Shown in pieces: positions 52,678 through 61,831 of a stretch of DNA of 64,000 nt. The translations under genes and the position numbers were made by a program. Source of the DNA: Nocardia iowensis (GTDB lineage Bacteria; Actinomycetota; Actinomycetes; Mycobacteriales; Mycobacteriaceae). Positions within the stretch are counted from its first letter, which is position 1. The number at the start of each line of letters is the position of its first letter. A model generated the notes under the pieces. It searched no databases and had not been told where the DNA came from. It saw only the letters and a list, made by a program, of their open reading frames with translations. The DNA is taken from assembly GCF_019222765.1 (NCBI RefSeq), contig NZ_CP078145.1, forward strand, positions 4,836,001-4,900,000, in the 5' to 3' direction.

Positions 52678-52737
52678 TGCACCGAATGATGTTGCGGCGC
52701 TGGGACGTCGACGACCCGGTGGTGTCAGCCGATGCAT

Positions 52738-52767
52738 CCGGTCCGGCGGCGATTGCCGCCGGACCGG
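52738..52767. terminator. Strong hairpin between convergent cutC and the cutinase-like gene
   Basis: A perfect 13-base-pair GC-rich stem with a GATT loop lies in the 97-base gap between the two stops. It has no T-run, as is common in actinobacteria, and could end transcription from both sides. Confidence 0.65.
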
Positions 52768-52774
52768 TATCAGC

Positions 52775-53683
52775 TCAGCCTCGGGTCGCTTCGATCAGCC
52801 GTTGGCGCAACCAGGTCAGCGGGGTGGCGCCGCCGCCGACGGCGTAGCCGGGGTAGCTCTGATGAATCCCGGACTTCAAGAAATCGTCGATCTGCCGTTT
52901 GCGTTCTTCGTAGGCCGAATTGTTCAGCTGGTCGGCCAGCAAGCCGAGACCACCGGCGGCGAGGGCATCGTTGATCAATTCGTCCGCCTGTCGCTGGTAG
53001 GAGCCGAACAGGTCGGGGTTGGGGTTCGAGATCTGGGCGAAGAAACCGGCGATGCGAGCGGCGAAGTCGCCGTCGGGAGTCGCGCAGTACAAATCCCCTG
53101 CGGCGCAGAACGTATAGGTCTGTGGCGAGAGCCAACCGAAGCCGCCGAGGCGCGGACCGCCCGCGCCGGCACCCGTGACGGGCGGGCCGATCAAGGTGTC
53201 GGTCGGTGAGCGGCGCGGATCAGAGATGAGCCCCACCAGCGCGACACGATTGGGCGACACCGCACCCAGCCCGGTGCCGATCTCAGCGGCGAGATCACCG
53301 GCCGCGTCCGCGCCCTGGCTGTAGCCGAGCAGCGCGAATCGGGTGGTGTCACAACGCTGGGCCATCGCGGTGATCAGGCCCCTGGCATCATCGATGGCTT
53401 CCTGTTTGGAACGGCCGTATACGTCGCCTTCCCACGGGAACGCGGTCGCCGGGTACGCGACGTAGTCGGTCCAGACGTCACCAGGCAAATCTTCGGCGAC
53501 TTCGGCGAGCATCCCCTTGCCGGGGTCGGTATTCGAAGTCTCCCAGGTTCCGGGAATCGCCACGACGTACATTTCGGGGCAGTGCTGTGGGGCGGCTTGC
53601 GCGGTCGACGCGGTGCCGACCGGTAAGACGGCGGTGACCATCGCTGCCGCGCATGCGGCGGTGTTCTTCCATCGCGAAAACAT
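52775..53683 (-). CDS. Secreted cutinase-family hydrolase
   Basis: A 302-residue exported alpha/beta-hydrolase of the mycobacterial cutinase-like group (Rv3802c-like layout). The signal peptide ends near AQA-AP, the Ser nucleophile is Ser122 in LLGYSQGAD, the catalytic Asp is in CAAGDLYC and the His is in SGIHQSYPGY. Cys pairs (35/111 and the two around AAGDLY) probably form disulfides. The enzyme likely cleaves lipid esters in the envelope. ATG 53683 has GGAG six bases upstream; ATG 53695 is an alternative. Confidence 0.9.
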   Translation of the reverse strand: MFSRWKNTAACAAAMVTAVLPVGTASTAQAAPQHCPEMYVVAIPGTWETSNTDPGKGMLAEVAEDLPGDVWTDYVAYPATAFPWEGDVYGRSKQEAIDDARGLITAMAQRCDTTRFALLGYSQGADAAGDLAAEIGTGLGAVSPNRVALVGLISDPRRSPTDTLIGPPVTGAGAGGPRLGGFGWLSPQTYTFCAAGDLYCATPDGDFAARIAGFFAQISNPNPDLFGSYQRQADELINDALAAGGLGLLADQLNNSAYEERKRQIDDFLKSGIHQSYPGYAVGGGATPLTWLRQRLIEATRG

Positions 53684-53846
53684 CGTGTGCTCCATGTTCA
53701 CTGCCGGGGGCGCCTGACCCCGTCGGCGAAGGCGCTCGGTGTGTATATCATGTCTTCGGGGGATCTTCCCCGCAGGTGAGATCAGTGTCCCAGAAAGTTC
53801 GCCCGCCGCAACTGGTTCGGCAGTTCGCGCGCGTCGGCCGCGGGCA

Positions 53847-54512
53847 CTAGGTGCCACGAGGTGTGATGAGGCCGGATTCATAGGCGATGACAACAGCTTG
53901 AGCGCGACTGCACAGTCCGAGTTTGTTCATGGCGCGGTACAGGTGGGTTTTGACGGTGCCGTTGCTGACGGACAGGTGGGTGGCGATTTCGGTGTTGGAT
54001 TTCCCGGTGCCGACCAATCGGAGTACTTCGATCTCGCGGGCGGTCAGGGCGTCGAGGTCCGGCTGGGATTTCTGGCGGGGTTTGGTGCGGTCGGCGAATT
54101 CCTCGATCAAACGTCGGGTGATGGTCGGCGCGATCAGCATGTCGCCGGTGGCGACGGCGTGAATGGCGGCCAGGACTTGCTCGGGCGAAGCATCTTTGAG
54201 CAAGAATCCGGAGGCGCCGACGCTGAGCGCGGTGTAGACGTACTCGTCCAGGTCATAGGTGGTCAAGATGAGCACGCGGGGCGTCCGGGGCGTCGCGGCA
54301 GCAAGGATCCGTTCGGTGGCGGTGATGCCATCCATGCCCGGCATCCGGATATCCATCAGCACCACGTCCGGTCGCAAGCTGGCCGCCAGGGCGACCGCTT
54401 CGTCACCGGTGGCGGCTTCACCGACCACATCGAGCTCCGGGCTGGTACGGATCAGCGCGGCGAGTCCACCGCGGACGAGTGGTTGGTCGTCAACAACCAG
54501 TACGTTGATCAT
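53847..54512 (-). CDS. NarL-type response regulator
   Basis: A 221-residue two-component regulator. The receiver has Asp8/Asp9 and phospho-acceptor Asp54 in VVLMDIRMPGMDG, and Lys in FLLKDAS. The C-terminal LuxR HTH is LTAREIEVLRLVGTGKSNTE, then VSNGTVKTHLYRAMNKLGL. ATG 54512 gives the standard MINVLVVDDQ start; ATG 54563 with GGGGAG upstream would add 17 residues. It overlaps the 3' end of the kinase gene and is phosphorylated by it. Confidence 0.92.
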   Translation of the reverse strand: MINVLVVDDQPLVRGGLAALIRTSPELDVVGEAATGDEAVALAASLRPDVVLMDIRMPGMDGITATERILAAATPRTPRVLILTTYDLDEYVYTALSVGASGFLLKDASPEQVLAAIHAVATGDMLIAPTITRRLIEEFADRTKPRQKSQPDLDALTAREIEVLRLVGTGKSNTEIATHLSVSNGTVKTHLYRAMNKLGLCSRAQAVVIAYESGLITPRGT

Positions 54513-55758
54513 CCGACCGTCCGTCGCCCGCAGGTCGGGTGTTGTGATCCGGATGCGGCTCATCGGCCCCGGTCTCCCCGGCGATCGGGAGGCTCAGCAC
54601 GACACGAAATCCCTTCTGCGGCAATGCACCTGCGGTGAGCTTACCCCCATACAGCTTCGCCCGTTCCCGCATGCCGATCAACCCGTGTCCCTCCGCTGCC
54701 GAAACCGTGCCGTGCACCGTACCCGGACCGTCGTCGACGACCTCGACCACGACCTCACTCGCGCGGTAATCCACGGTCACCCTGACCTGGGCTTTGCCCG
54801 CGTGTTTGAGGACGTTGGTGAGCGACTCCTGGACGACCCGATAGATACACAACTCGACACCGGCCGGCAGGCGGCGCACCGTTCCGGTGACCGCCAAGTC
54901 GACCGGTACACCCGCTGCGGTCACGTTGTCCACCAGCTCGCCGAGCCGATCGACACCGAGACCGACGTCGATCAACTGCGCGTCGCGCGGGTGTTCCGGG
55001 TCGAGCCGGAGCAGCGTCAGCAGGCGTCGCATGTCTTCCAGCGCTTTGCCGCTGGCATCACCGATGGCCTGCACCGCGGTGTATGCGGTGTCGGGATCGC
55101 TGTGGAAGACGTATCGGGCCAGTCCGGCCTGGATCGAGATCGCCGACATGTGATGGGCCACAACGTCGTGCAGTTCTCGCGCGAGTCGGACCCGTTCCTC
55201 GATGACCGCGCGGCGGGCCCTGGCTATCCGATCCCGGTCGAGCCGTTCGGTCAGCGCGGCGAGTCGCTCGTTGCGGGCGGCCAGTACCCGTTTGAGGTTG
55301 CCGAGCATCCACGCGGTCAAGCTGAACTGCGGTGCCAGCACCAAGATCATCCACAATGCCATCTCGTCGCTGATCACGGCGACGAAAATTTGGGTGAGCG
55401 TGTGCAACACGGCTGCTGGGATCGATCTGCTCGGCGGATAGCGCCCGGCCACCGTGTACACCGCCAGGAGCGCACCGGCGCCGTTCAACGCTTCCCAGTA
55501 CCCGGCCAGCGCGAACGCGACCATTCCGGTGCAACAGATCAACAACGTCAGTATCGGAGCCCGCTGCCGCCACACCACGGGCAAATTCGAGAGGACGATC
55601 AGCGCGGCGCCGAGCAGATCGAGCTCTTTGGGTCCCGTCGCGTAGTTGCTATGGGCTGCGAGCAGCGCGGCCGCGGTGAAGCCGATCGGCCCGCCGATGT
55701 CACGGATCCGCGGTAATACCGCAATAAACCGCGGTCTCAGCGATGTCACGGTCCACAC
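54490..55758 (-). CDS. Two-component sensor histidine kinase (HisKA_3 type)
   Basis: A 422-residue kinase with about five N-terminal membrane helices (residues 20-155), a coiled stretch with ARRAVIEERVRLARE, phospho-acceptor His197 in RELHDVVAHHMSAI and a C-terminal ATPase domain (VVQESLTNVLKHAG, VVDDGPG, GHGLIGMRERAKLYGG). No extracellular sensor domain is evident, so it probably senses membrane stress. The start is GTG 55758. It is coupled to the response regulator. Confidence 0.92.
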   Translation of the reverse strand: MWTVTSLRPRFIAVLPRIRDIGGPIGFTAAALLAAHSNYATGPKELDLLGAALIVLSNLPVVWRQRAPILTLLICCTGMVAFALAGYWEALNGAGALLAVYTVAGRYPPSRSIPAAVLHTLTQIFVAVISDEMALWMILVLAPQFSLTAWMLGNLKRVLAARNERLAALTERLDRDRIARARRAVIEERVRLARELHDVVAHHMSAISIQAGLARYVFHSDPDTAYTAVQAIGDASGKALEDMRRLLTLLRLDPEHPRDAQLIDVGLGVDRLGELVDNVTAAGVPVDLAVTGTVRRLPAGVELCIYRVVQESLTNVLKHAGKAQVRVTVDYRASEVVVEVVDDGPGTVHGTVSAAEGHGLIGMRERAKLYGGKLTAGALPQKGFRVVLSLPIAGETGADEPHPDHNTRPAGDGRSDDQRTGC

Positions 55759-56045
55759 CGACCCACCCTATTCGGGCGCGGCAGCGTAGTCATCAACTGA
55801 CGGTGCACTTCCGCCTACGACCATGGTTGACCTCACATGCTCTGCTACCGAACCGGTTTCGCTGGAAAACACAACTTGTAGCTGATTTCCCGGCGCCGCT
55901 GAGCGCGTACTTTTCACATGGGCCGGCAAATCGCGGTATCCGGAGAAGAATTCACCGGCAGCGGCCGCGGGGACGCAGAGGGGATGACCCCGCGGTCGCC
56001 GACGGTCCCCGGATCGGGGCCTGTTTCGAGCAGAGGATCAGCTTC

Positions 56046-56933
56046 ATGCCCCACGCACGACGTGTATTCACCCGCGTATCTTTGGTCGTCGCGTCTGTTG
56101 CGCTCGCCTTCGGGTTGGCGGCTCCGGCGGCGGTTGCCGAGACGCCGGATCAGCCACTGCCGGACGAACCGGCGGCCGCCTGCGCCCAGACCCCGACCTC
56201 GGGAACCATCGAGCGGCGGATCGGCGGACGCGTCTATCTGTTGCATGTCCCTGCCGGGCTGCCGCGGCCCGCGCCACTGCTGTTGGCTTTGCACGGCGGC
56301 GGGAGTTGGCCCGCGCAGCACGAAACCCAAAGCGGCTGGAGTGGATTCGCCGACGCCAAGAAGTTCATCGTCGCCTATCCGCGCGGTGGGTTGGCGAACG
56401 ACAACGGCACCTGGTCGTGGCACTACCTGCCCGGCCAGGACCAGGACGAACGGTTCTTGCGCGAGGTCGTCACCGATATCGCCGCCACATGGTGCGTCGA
56501 CGCCAGGCGAGTGCACGTGTCCGGACATTCCAACGGCGGCCAGATGACGACTCGGATGGCCTGCAGCGCCGCGCGATTGATCGCCTCCGTCGCGGTGTAC
56601 GCGGGCCCGGCGCACAGCGCGAACCCCTTCGACTGCGCACCCGCCCGGCCGATTTCCTTCGGACTCTTCGCCGGTCAGAACGACCCGGTGGTGAATCTGA
56701 TACTGATGGGCAACCATCGGCTGAACTGGCAGATCCGCAACGGCTGCACCACACCACCGGTCCCCGAACCGCACCCGGCCGGCGTTCTCGCGGCGGAGGT
56801 CAACACCTGCAACGCCGACACCAAGGTCGTCTGGCGGGTCTACAACGCCGGGCACGGCATACCGGGCGGCGACCTCGGCGCCGACATCCGCAATCGGATG
56901 TGGACGATGTTCCAGAACAACCCGCGCCCATAG
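56046..56933 (+). CDS. Secreted polyhydroxybutyrate depolymerase/feruloyl esterase-like hydrolase (LpqC-like)
   Basis: A 295-residue exported hydrolase. The signal peptide (RVSLVVASVALAFGLAAPAA) is cleaved near VAE. The Ser nucleophile is in HVSGHSNGGQM, Asp is probably in GQNDPVV and His in NAGHGIPGG. LLALHGGGSW gives the oxyanion region. This is the esterase PHB family pattern. ATG 56046 follows AGAGGATC. Confidence 0.88.
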   Translation: MPHARRVFTRVSLVVASVALAFGLAAPAAVAETPDQPLPDEPAAACAQTPTSGTIERRIGGRVYLLHVPAGLPRPAPLLLALHGGGSWPAQHETQSGWSGFADAKKFIVAYPRGGLANDNGTWSWHYLPGQDQDERFLREVVTDIAATWCVDARRVHVSGHSNGGQMTTRMACSAARLIASVAVYAGPAHSANPFDCAPARPISFGLFAGQNDPVVNLILMGNHRLNWQIRNGCTTPPVPEPHPAGVLAAEVNTCNADTKVVWRVYNAGHGIPGGDLGADIRNRMWTMFQNNPRP

Positions 56934-56989
56934 GGCAAGTACATGCACTCCGCGCAAGCTCCACAGAACAGTTCGTATCTGGGGGTCCC

Positions 56990-57397
56990 ATGTCCCTTAT
57001 CGCCGACCAGGCCGTATCCGCCGATTCGTTCTGGACGTTTCCCACCGCAACGCTCTCAATGGTGCTTCTGGACAGCCTCTTCCGCACCGAGCAGCCGAAG
57101 TTCGATTATCGCGTCGGTGCGGGATTATCGAGCAGCACACTCGCCCTCAGCCTGCTCGGGCACGCGGCGTTGACCGCGCTACTCGCGCTGCTGGTCATCG
57201 CGGGCGAGGTCGGCAACCTGCCGGATGCGGCGTGGCTCGGGTTGGTCGTCGGCTCCGCCGCCGCGGTGCCGATCACCGTCTTCCTCTGGCTGCGAAATCG
57301 AATGCCGTGGGAGTCGGCCGCGCTGCACGGTGGGCACTGGCTACTGAAATTGTTCACCGGCACGTTCATCGTCACCGGAGGAGTGCTTAACTCTTGA
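56990..57397 (+). CDS. Hypothetical membrane protein
   Basis: A 135-residue protein with three or so hydrophobic segments (ALSLLGHAALTALLALLVI, AAWLGLVVGSAAAVPITVFL, LLKLFTGTFIVTGGVL). No family is recognised. It starts at ATG 56990 and its last 11 bases overlap the convergent luxR gene. Confidence 0.65.
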   Translation: MSLIADQAVSADSFWTFPTATLSMVLLDSLFRTEQPKFDYRVGAGLSSSTLALSLLGHAALTALLALLVIAGEVGNLPDAAWLGLVVGSAAAVPITVFLWLRNRMPWESAALHGGHWLLKLFTGTFIVTGGVLNS

Positions 57398-57830
57398 GGA
57401 CGGCGGGCTGGTTGTCCCGCTGGATGATCAGGGCGACATGAAGCCGGGAAGGGCAGTCCAGCTTCACCATCACTTGCCGGAGATGGTTCACCACAGTCCA
57501 TTCCGAGAGTCCTAGCCGTCTGGCGATCATCCGGTTCGTCATGCCGGTGGCTACCAGCTCGGCGATTTCGCGCTGTCGTTCGGTGAGGACGGTCAGCGGC
57601 GGGGCGGGCGGTAGTTCCTCGCTGTCGCCGACGTGGTCGGCGTCCGGAACCGCAGGGTCCGTCGTGTCGCGTTCCTCGAGGATGCGGGCGAGTTCCAGCC
57701 ACGCTTGCGCCTGCCGCCGGGCGAGGTCGACGACCGCGCCGACGTGACAGTCCGGCGCGTCGGCGAGGCGCACCAGCTCGTGGATCGCGATGTCGACCAC
57801 ATCCGTTGTCCCCCACACGATCTCCGTCAT
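57387..57830 (-). CDS. Orphan LuxR-type regulator
   Basis: A 147-residue regulator with an N-terminal helical domain and a C-terminal LuxR HTH (LTERQREIAELVATGMTNRM, then LSEWTVVNHLRQVMVKLDC). There is no receiver domain. ATG 57830 is used; GTG 57863 would add 11 residues. Confidence 0.82.
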   Translation of the reverse strand: MTEIVWGTTDVVDIAIHELVRLADAPDCHVGAVVDLARRQAQAWLELARILEERDTTDPAVPDADHVGDSEELPPAPPLTVLTERQREIAELVATGMTNRMIARRLGLSEWTVVNHLRQVMVKLDCPSRLHVALIIQRDNQPAVLKS

Positions 57831-58135
57831 AGCCCATCCAAACCCGTTGTCCAGCCGATCCACCTTCGAACATCTGTGAAATTACGGGCTTTCGGGTACT
57901 GAGGGCATCCGATGGAGGTTGTGTCTTCGGTGAAACCGGTTCGGTAGCCGAGCGGGCGGGGTCAACCGGGGTTGTAGGCAGAAGTGCACCGCAGGTTGAT
58001 CGGTTGTTCCCCAGATGTCGGCAACCACTGGGGAGTGCCAGCCGAGCTAGCATGGGTGCGTTGGAGCCGTTGGGGGACAATGCCTTTCAAAAGAATGCAC
58101 CGCCGCGGCCGGTATGTCACGAAATGAGGACTCAG
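57831..58135. other. Divergent intergenic region with one inverted repeat
   Basis: This 305-base stretch has no supportable gene. It includes the promoters of the orphan luxR and of the secreted protein. The TCCCCAG/CTGGGGA inverted repeat at 58008-58034 (13-base spacer) lies about 100 bases before the secreted protein start and could be an operator or a hairpin. Confidence 0.4.
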
Positions 58136-58576
58136 ATGCGCAGGTGGGCAGCAATTCTCGGAACGGCGGCCGTGCTGTCGATGGCCTCCGCACTTCCCAC
58201 CGCAACCGCCGACCAACCGGCCGCGCCCGCAGCGGCGGACCAGGTGACCCACTGGGCGATGTCGCACGGGGACACCCGCACCGAAGGCGACATCTACTGG
58301 GGCTCCGGTTATTCCGCGTACGCGTACGGCTGGGTCAAAGCGGGCGGCAGCGTCCGCACCGTCTGCTATTCGGGGAGCGCCGGTGAACTCGGGGCAGGCG
58401 GGGAATGCACCACCGCGCAGCCCGGCCGCACCGAACGCTTCGCCTACCGGTTCTTCGTCAAGACCGAGGGTGGCGTCCATCGGGTCGATGTGACGCTCTT
58501 CGACGGGGAGCGGCCGAGCGAGGAAGGCGTTCTCGGTCAGCTGTACTGCACCCGCGAAGGGTGCACCCCCATCTAG
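58136..58576 (+). CDS. Small secreted protein, function unknown
   Basis: A 146-residue exported protein with signal peptide (WAAILGTAAVLSMASALPTA, cleavage near ATA-D). The mature part is beta-rich with two Cys pairs (VCYSG and GECTT; LYCTREGC). ATG 58136 is preferred over ATG 58124 because GAGGA stands six bases before it. Its stop overlaps the 3' end of the convergent VOC gene. Confidence 0.7.
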   Translation: MRRWAAILGTAAVLSMASALPTATADQPAAPAAADQVTHWAMSHGDTRTEGDIYWGSGYSAYAYGWVKAGGSVRTVCYSGSAGELGAGGECTTAQPGRTERFAYRFFVKTEGGVHRVDVTLFDGERPSEEGVLGQLYCTREGCTPI

Positions 58577-59310
58577 GTCCGGTTTCGTTCCAGCGTCGTG
58601 CGGAGTTCCTGCGCACCGGCGAGTTCATCGGCGAGAGCGCGGGTTTCGCTGTCGGTGAGCGGTACCGCGGCAGCGGTGTCGAGCAGTTCGGCGGCCCTGT
58701 CGGCTTCGCCGAGCGTGATCGCTAGTTCGGCGAGATAGACCATGGCCTGGACACGCTCCGGGTTCGGCGCCGAATCGCCGTGTTTGGCCAATGTGGATCC
58801 CAGCACCTTGGTGGCCTGCCGATGGTCGCCGTGGGAATCGCCGAGTACCACCGCGGTCCGCAGCGCCTCGGCAAGCTTGCTGTCGGCGCGGGCCGTCGAC
58901 GGCCCTGGCCGGTCGTCGCCGGGAAGTTGCGCGATGCGGATCCAGTTGCCACCCGGGTCGATAATGGTGAAGCCGGAGACATCACCGGCGTTCTTGCGTT
59001 TGCGCGGGCGCGTCATCCGCGGAATACCGGCGACGAGCAGTTTGCCGTATTCCGCGCGCATCCCGTCGGCGAAAGACCGGTACAGCGCGGCGGTATCGGC
59101 GACGTACACCGCGCATTGACCGTAGGAGTCGGCCGGATCGAACCCCTCCCAGGCACCGAAATGCAGCTCGATGTCGTCGCGTCGCAACGCCACATACTGA
59201 TTCGGCCGCATCTGCCGGTAGGTCACCTCGAACCCGAGCGCGCGATAAAAGGTAGCAACCTCATCGATGTGCCGACAGGGCAGAATCGGAACCGTTCTCT
59301 CACCAGACAT
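58573..59310 (-). CDS. VOC-domain protein with a C-terminal TPR-like helical domain
   Basis: A 245-residue protein. Residues 1-125 are a bleomycin-resistance/glyoxalase-like VOC domain (ILPCRHIDEVATFYRALGFE, GFTIIDPGGNWIRI). Residues 140-245 are helical repeats (ALRTAVVLGDSHGDHRQATK, MVYLAELAITLGEADRAAEL) resembling TPRs. The fusion may couple ligand binding to protein contacts. The function is unknown. Confidence 0.8.
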   Translation of the reverse strand: MSGERTVPILPCRHIDEVATFYRALGFEVTYRQMRPNQYVALRRDDIELHFGAWEGFDPADSYGQCAVYVADTAALYRSFADGMRAEYGKLLVAGIPRMTRPRKRKNAGDVSGFTIIDPGGNWIRIAQLPGDDRPGPSTARADSKLAEALRTAVVLGDSHGDHRQATKVLGSTLAKHGDSAPNPERVQAMVYLAELAITLGEADRAAELLDTAAAVPLTDSETRALADELAGAQELRTTLERNRT

Positions 59311-59522
59311 CTCGCCATCCCACCGTCGCGAACCGCATCCATCCCACACCCTCCCCCGCACCCCCGCAAGCCACCTGAAATACCTGCACCCGAGGCGCGT
59401 TCCTCGCGCTCGGCCCAGCGCCCGACGCCGTACCCAGGGACATTGACGCGCATCCGCCCACCACGCATTCATCCCGCTCGAGGGTCAGGGCGTGATCACC
59501 GCGGCCGGTCCGGATGCCGATC

Positions 59523-60083
59523 CTAGATGTCGATGTACCGGCTCTCGTGCATGTCGAGTCGCCGTCTTTGGGTGGGGCGGAGGCCGTGGGCTGTGTCCCA
59601 GCGGGTCAAACGCATCTCGTCGCCGTTCCACTCGACGCAGCTCGCGGCGTCGGCGTCTAGGGCGAAGAAGCGCCATGAGGGGTGGGGGCGCCACCCGCTG
59701 CGGGACTGGACCGCGTCCGCGATAGTGCCACGGAGGCGGTCGTCGACTAGCTCCCGGACGCGGCCGCGCACGGTGATCTCGGGTTCTGGTGCGGCGGCGT
59801 CGGTTACCGGGGTCCGCAGTAGGACACGGGGATCACGGTCCAGGTCACGAACCTTGCGGGTGCCAGCGATCAAGACGAGAACGAGCCGGTTGTCGACGAA
59901 GTGGACTTCGACGGGACTGATCCTCGGGGTTCCGTCACGCCGGACGGTGCCGATCAGGCCGAAACCCGAGCGGGCGAACGCTTCCTGGGCGCTACCGGCG
60001 AGGTCCGGTGCCGCTGCGACGAGCTCGGCCCACTCCACCCCTCCAGCTTCCGCCGGTCCCCGCCCGAGCTCAACAGGCGACAC
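59523..60083 (-). CDS. Pyridoxamine 5'-phosphate oxidase-like FMN-binding protein
   Basis: A 186-residue split-barrel protein. GLIGTVRRDGTPRISPVEVH and LIAGTRKVRDLDRDPRVLLR are the FMN-binding strands of the PPOX-like family. It may reduce a flavin-type cofactor substrate or F420-type compounds. The start is GTG 60083 with AGGGAAG upstream. Confidence 0.85.
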   Translation of the reverse strand: MSPVELGRGPAEAGGVEWAELVAAAPDLAGSAQEAFARSGFGLIGTVRRDGTPRISPVEVHFVDNRLVLVLIAGTRKVRDLDRDPRVLLRTPVTDAAAPEPEITVRGRVRELVDDRLRGTIADAVQSRSGWRPHPSWRFFALDADAASCVEWNGDEMRLTRWDTAHGLRPTQRRRLDMHESRYIDI

Positions 60084-60176
60084 CGCACGATCTTCCCTAC
60101 GGCGTCATATGGCCAGCGCACGGCCCGCTCGACAGCAGCGTCGCTCGCCGACTCGAACAGCTCGAACCCCGCCTCG

Positions 60177-61505
60177 TCATGCGGCTACGGGCACCGGCTC
60201 GGGTGTCGGCTCGGCGACCAGGGGTGGGGACGGTTGATCGAAGGCATCCTGGTCGAGGATGCCTTCCCGTTTCGCCACGAGCACCGGGATCACCATCTGG
60301 CCCGCGACATTCGTTGCGGTGCGGATCATGTCGAGGATCGGGTCGATGGCGAGAAGCAAACCCGCACCGGCCAGCGGCAGGCCCAGCGTGGACAGGGTCA
60401 GGGTGAGCATCACGATGGCGCCGGTGAGGCCCGCGGTCGCCGCGGATCCGACCACGGATACGAAGGCGATCAAGAGGTAGTCGCGAAGACCGAGTTGCAT
60501 TCCGGTGAGCTGCGCGACGAAGATGGCAGCCAGTGCCGGATACACCGCCGCGCAGCCGTCCATCTTGGTGGTGGCGCCGAAGGGCACCGCGAACGACGCG
60601 TATTCCCTTGGGACACCGAGTCGTTCGGTGACCATCCGTTGAGTCAGCGGCATCGTGCCGATGGAGGAACGGGACACGAAAGCCAATTCGACTGCGGGCC
60701 AAGCTTTCGCGTAGAAGCGAATCGGATTCACGCCACCGACGGTGCGCAGCAGGATCGGGTAAACGATGACGAGCACGATGAGGCAGCCCGCGTAGACCGC
60801 GATCGTGAAGGTCGCCAGCGGTCGCAGCAGGTGCCAGCCGTAGCTGGCAATCGCCTTGCCGATGAGTCCCGCGGTGCCGATCGGCGCGAGCCGGATCACC
60901 CACCACAGCGCTTTCTGCACCAGTTCGAGCACCGATTCGGCCAGTGTGACAACGGGTTTGGCGGCATCACCGAGCTTGAGTGCGGCGACACCGAGCACGG
61001 CGCCGAGGAACACCAGCTGCAAGACATTGCCGTTGGTGAAGGCGCCGACGACGTTCGTCGGGATGATGCCGGTGAGGAAGTCGGTCCAGCCGCCCTTCGC
61101 CTCCGGCGCCTTCGCACCGGTCAGCGTCAGGTCGACGCCGCGGCCGGGATTGGTGACCAGGCCGAGCATGATGCCGACCGCGACGGCGATGAGCGCGGTA
61201 CCCATGAACCACAGCAGGGTGCGACCGGCCAGCCGGGCGGCATTGGTGACATGCCGCAGTCCCGCGACGCTCACCAGTACCGCGGTGAACACCAGCGGCG
61301 GCACCGCGAGCTTCAGCAGCTGCACGAAGATGCTGCCGACCTGGGTCAGGGTGCTGGTGAGCCAGGCGGCGTCGGTCGCGCGTGCGAGGAAGCCCGCGGC
61401 GATACCGACCACCAAACCGAGCAGGATCTGGACGCCGAACGGCCAGCGCGCCGGATTGAGCGTACGGCTGCGCGAACTGGGTGCAGACAAGGAAACCATC
61501 TCCAA
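60177..61505 (-). CDS. Dicarboxylate/amino acid:cation symporter (DAACS family)
   Basis: A 442-residue membrane transporter. It has the DctA/GltP arrangement of eight helices and two hairpin loops: AFVSRSSIGTMPLTQR (hairpin 1), FGATTKMDGCAAVYPALAA and TAGLTGAIVMLTLTLSTLG with AIDPILDMIRTATNVAGQ (motif for cation and substrate). It imports C4-dicarboxylates, glutamate or similar with H+ or Na+. TTG 61505 or ATG 61499 starts it; neither has a clear ribosome-binding site. Confidence 0.9.
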   Translation of the reverse strand: MEMVSLSAPSSRSRTLNPARWPFGVQILLGLVVGIAAGFLARATDAAWLTSTLTQVGSIFVQLLKLAVPPLVFTAVLVSVAGLRHVTNAARLAGRTLLWFMGTALIAVAVGIMLGLVTNPGRGVDLTLTGAKAPEAKGGWTDFLTGIIPTNVVGAFTNGNVLQLVFLGAVLGVAALKLGDAAKPVVTLAESVLELVQKALWWVIRLAPIGTAGLIGKAIASYGWHLLRPLATFTIAVYAGCLIVLVIVYPILLRTVGGVNPIRFYAKAWPAVELAFVSRSSIGTMPLTQRMVTERLGVPREYASFAVPFGATTKMDGCAAVYPALAAIFVAQLTGMQLGLRDYLLIAFVSVVGSAATAGLTGAIVMLTLTLSTLGLPLAGAGLLLAIDPILDMIRTATNVAGQMVIPVLVAKREGILDQDAFDQPSPPLVAEPTPEPVPVAA

Positions 61506-61831
61506 GGCAATCAGGGGGATCTAGTGAGGTGTGTGCGCGCGTCAGCGACACAACTGCGCGGCCAAACGGCCCAGATCCACGTGCAGCCTGGCGACCAGGT
61601 GCACCACTGTTACGGAGAAGTTCACAACGCTCTCCAGAGTAAGGGATTCATCCGATCAATTTCGATCCGGTCGAGCTGCCGCGTTTCGGCGTGCGTCACC
61701 CGACACCCCGATATTCCGCCTCGGGCAGCGACGACGTCGGGGTGGTCCCGGCATCGGCGTGACGGTTTCCCCAGTCGAGTTAGCCTCGCCCCCAGTTGGT
61801 TCCACCACTTCGACGGGCGAATGATGCGGGT
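61506..61831. other. Divergent intergenic region between the symporter and the deacetylase
   Basis: No gene is supported in these 326 bases. A CACCCCGA/TCGGGGTG inverted repeat near 61711-61743 could be a regulatory dyad. Otherwise I see only the promoter space for the two divergent genes. Confidence 0.4.
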
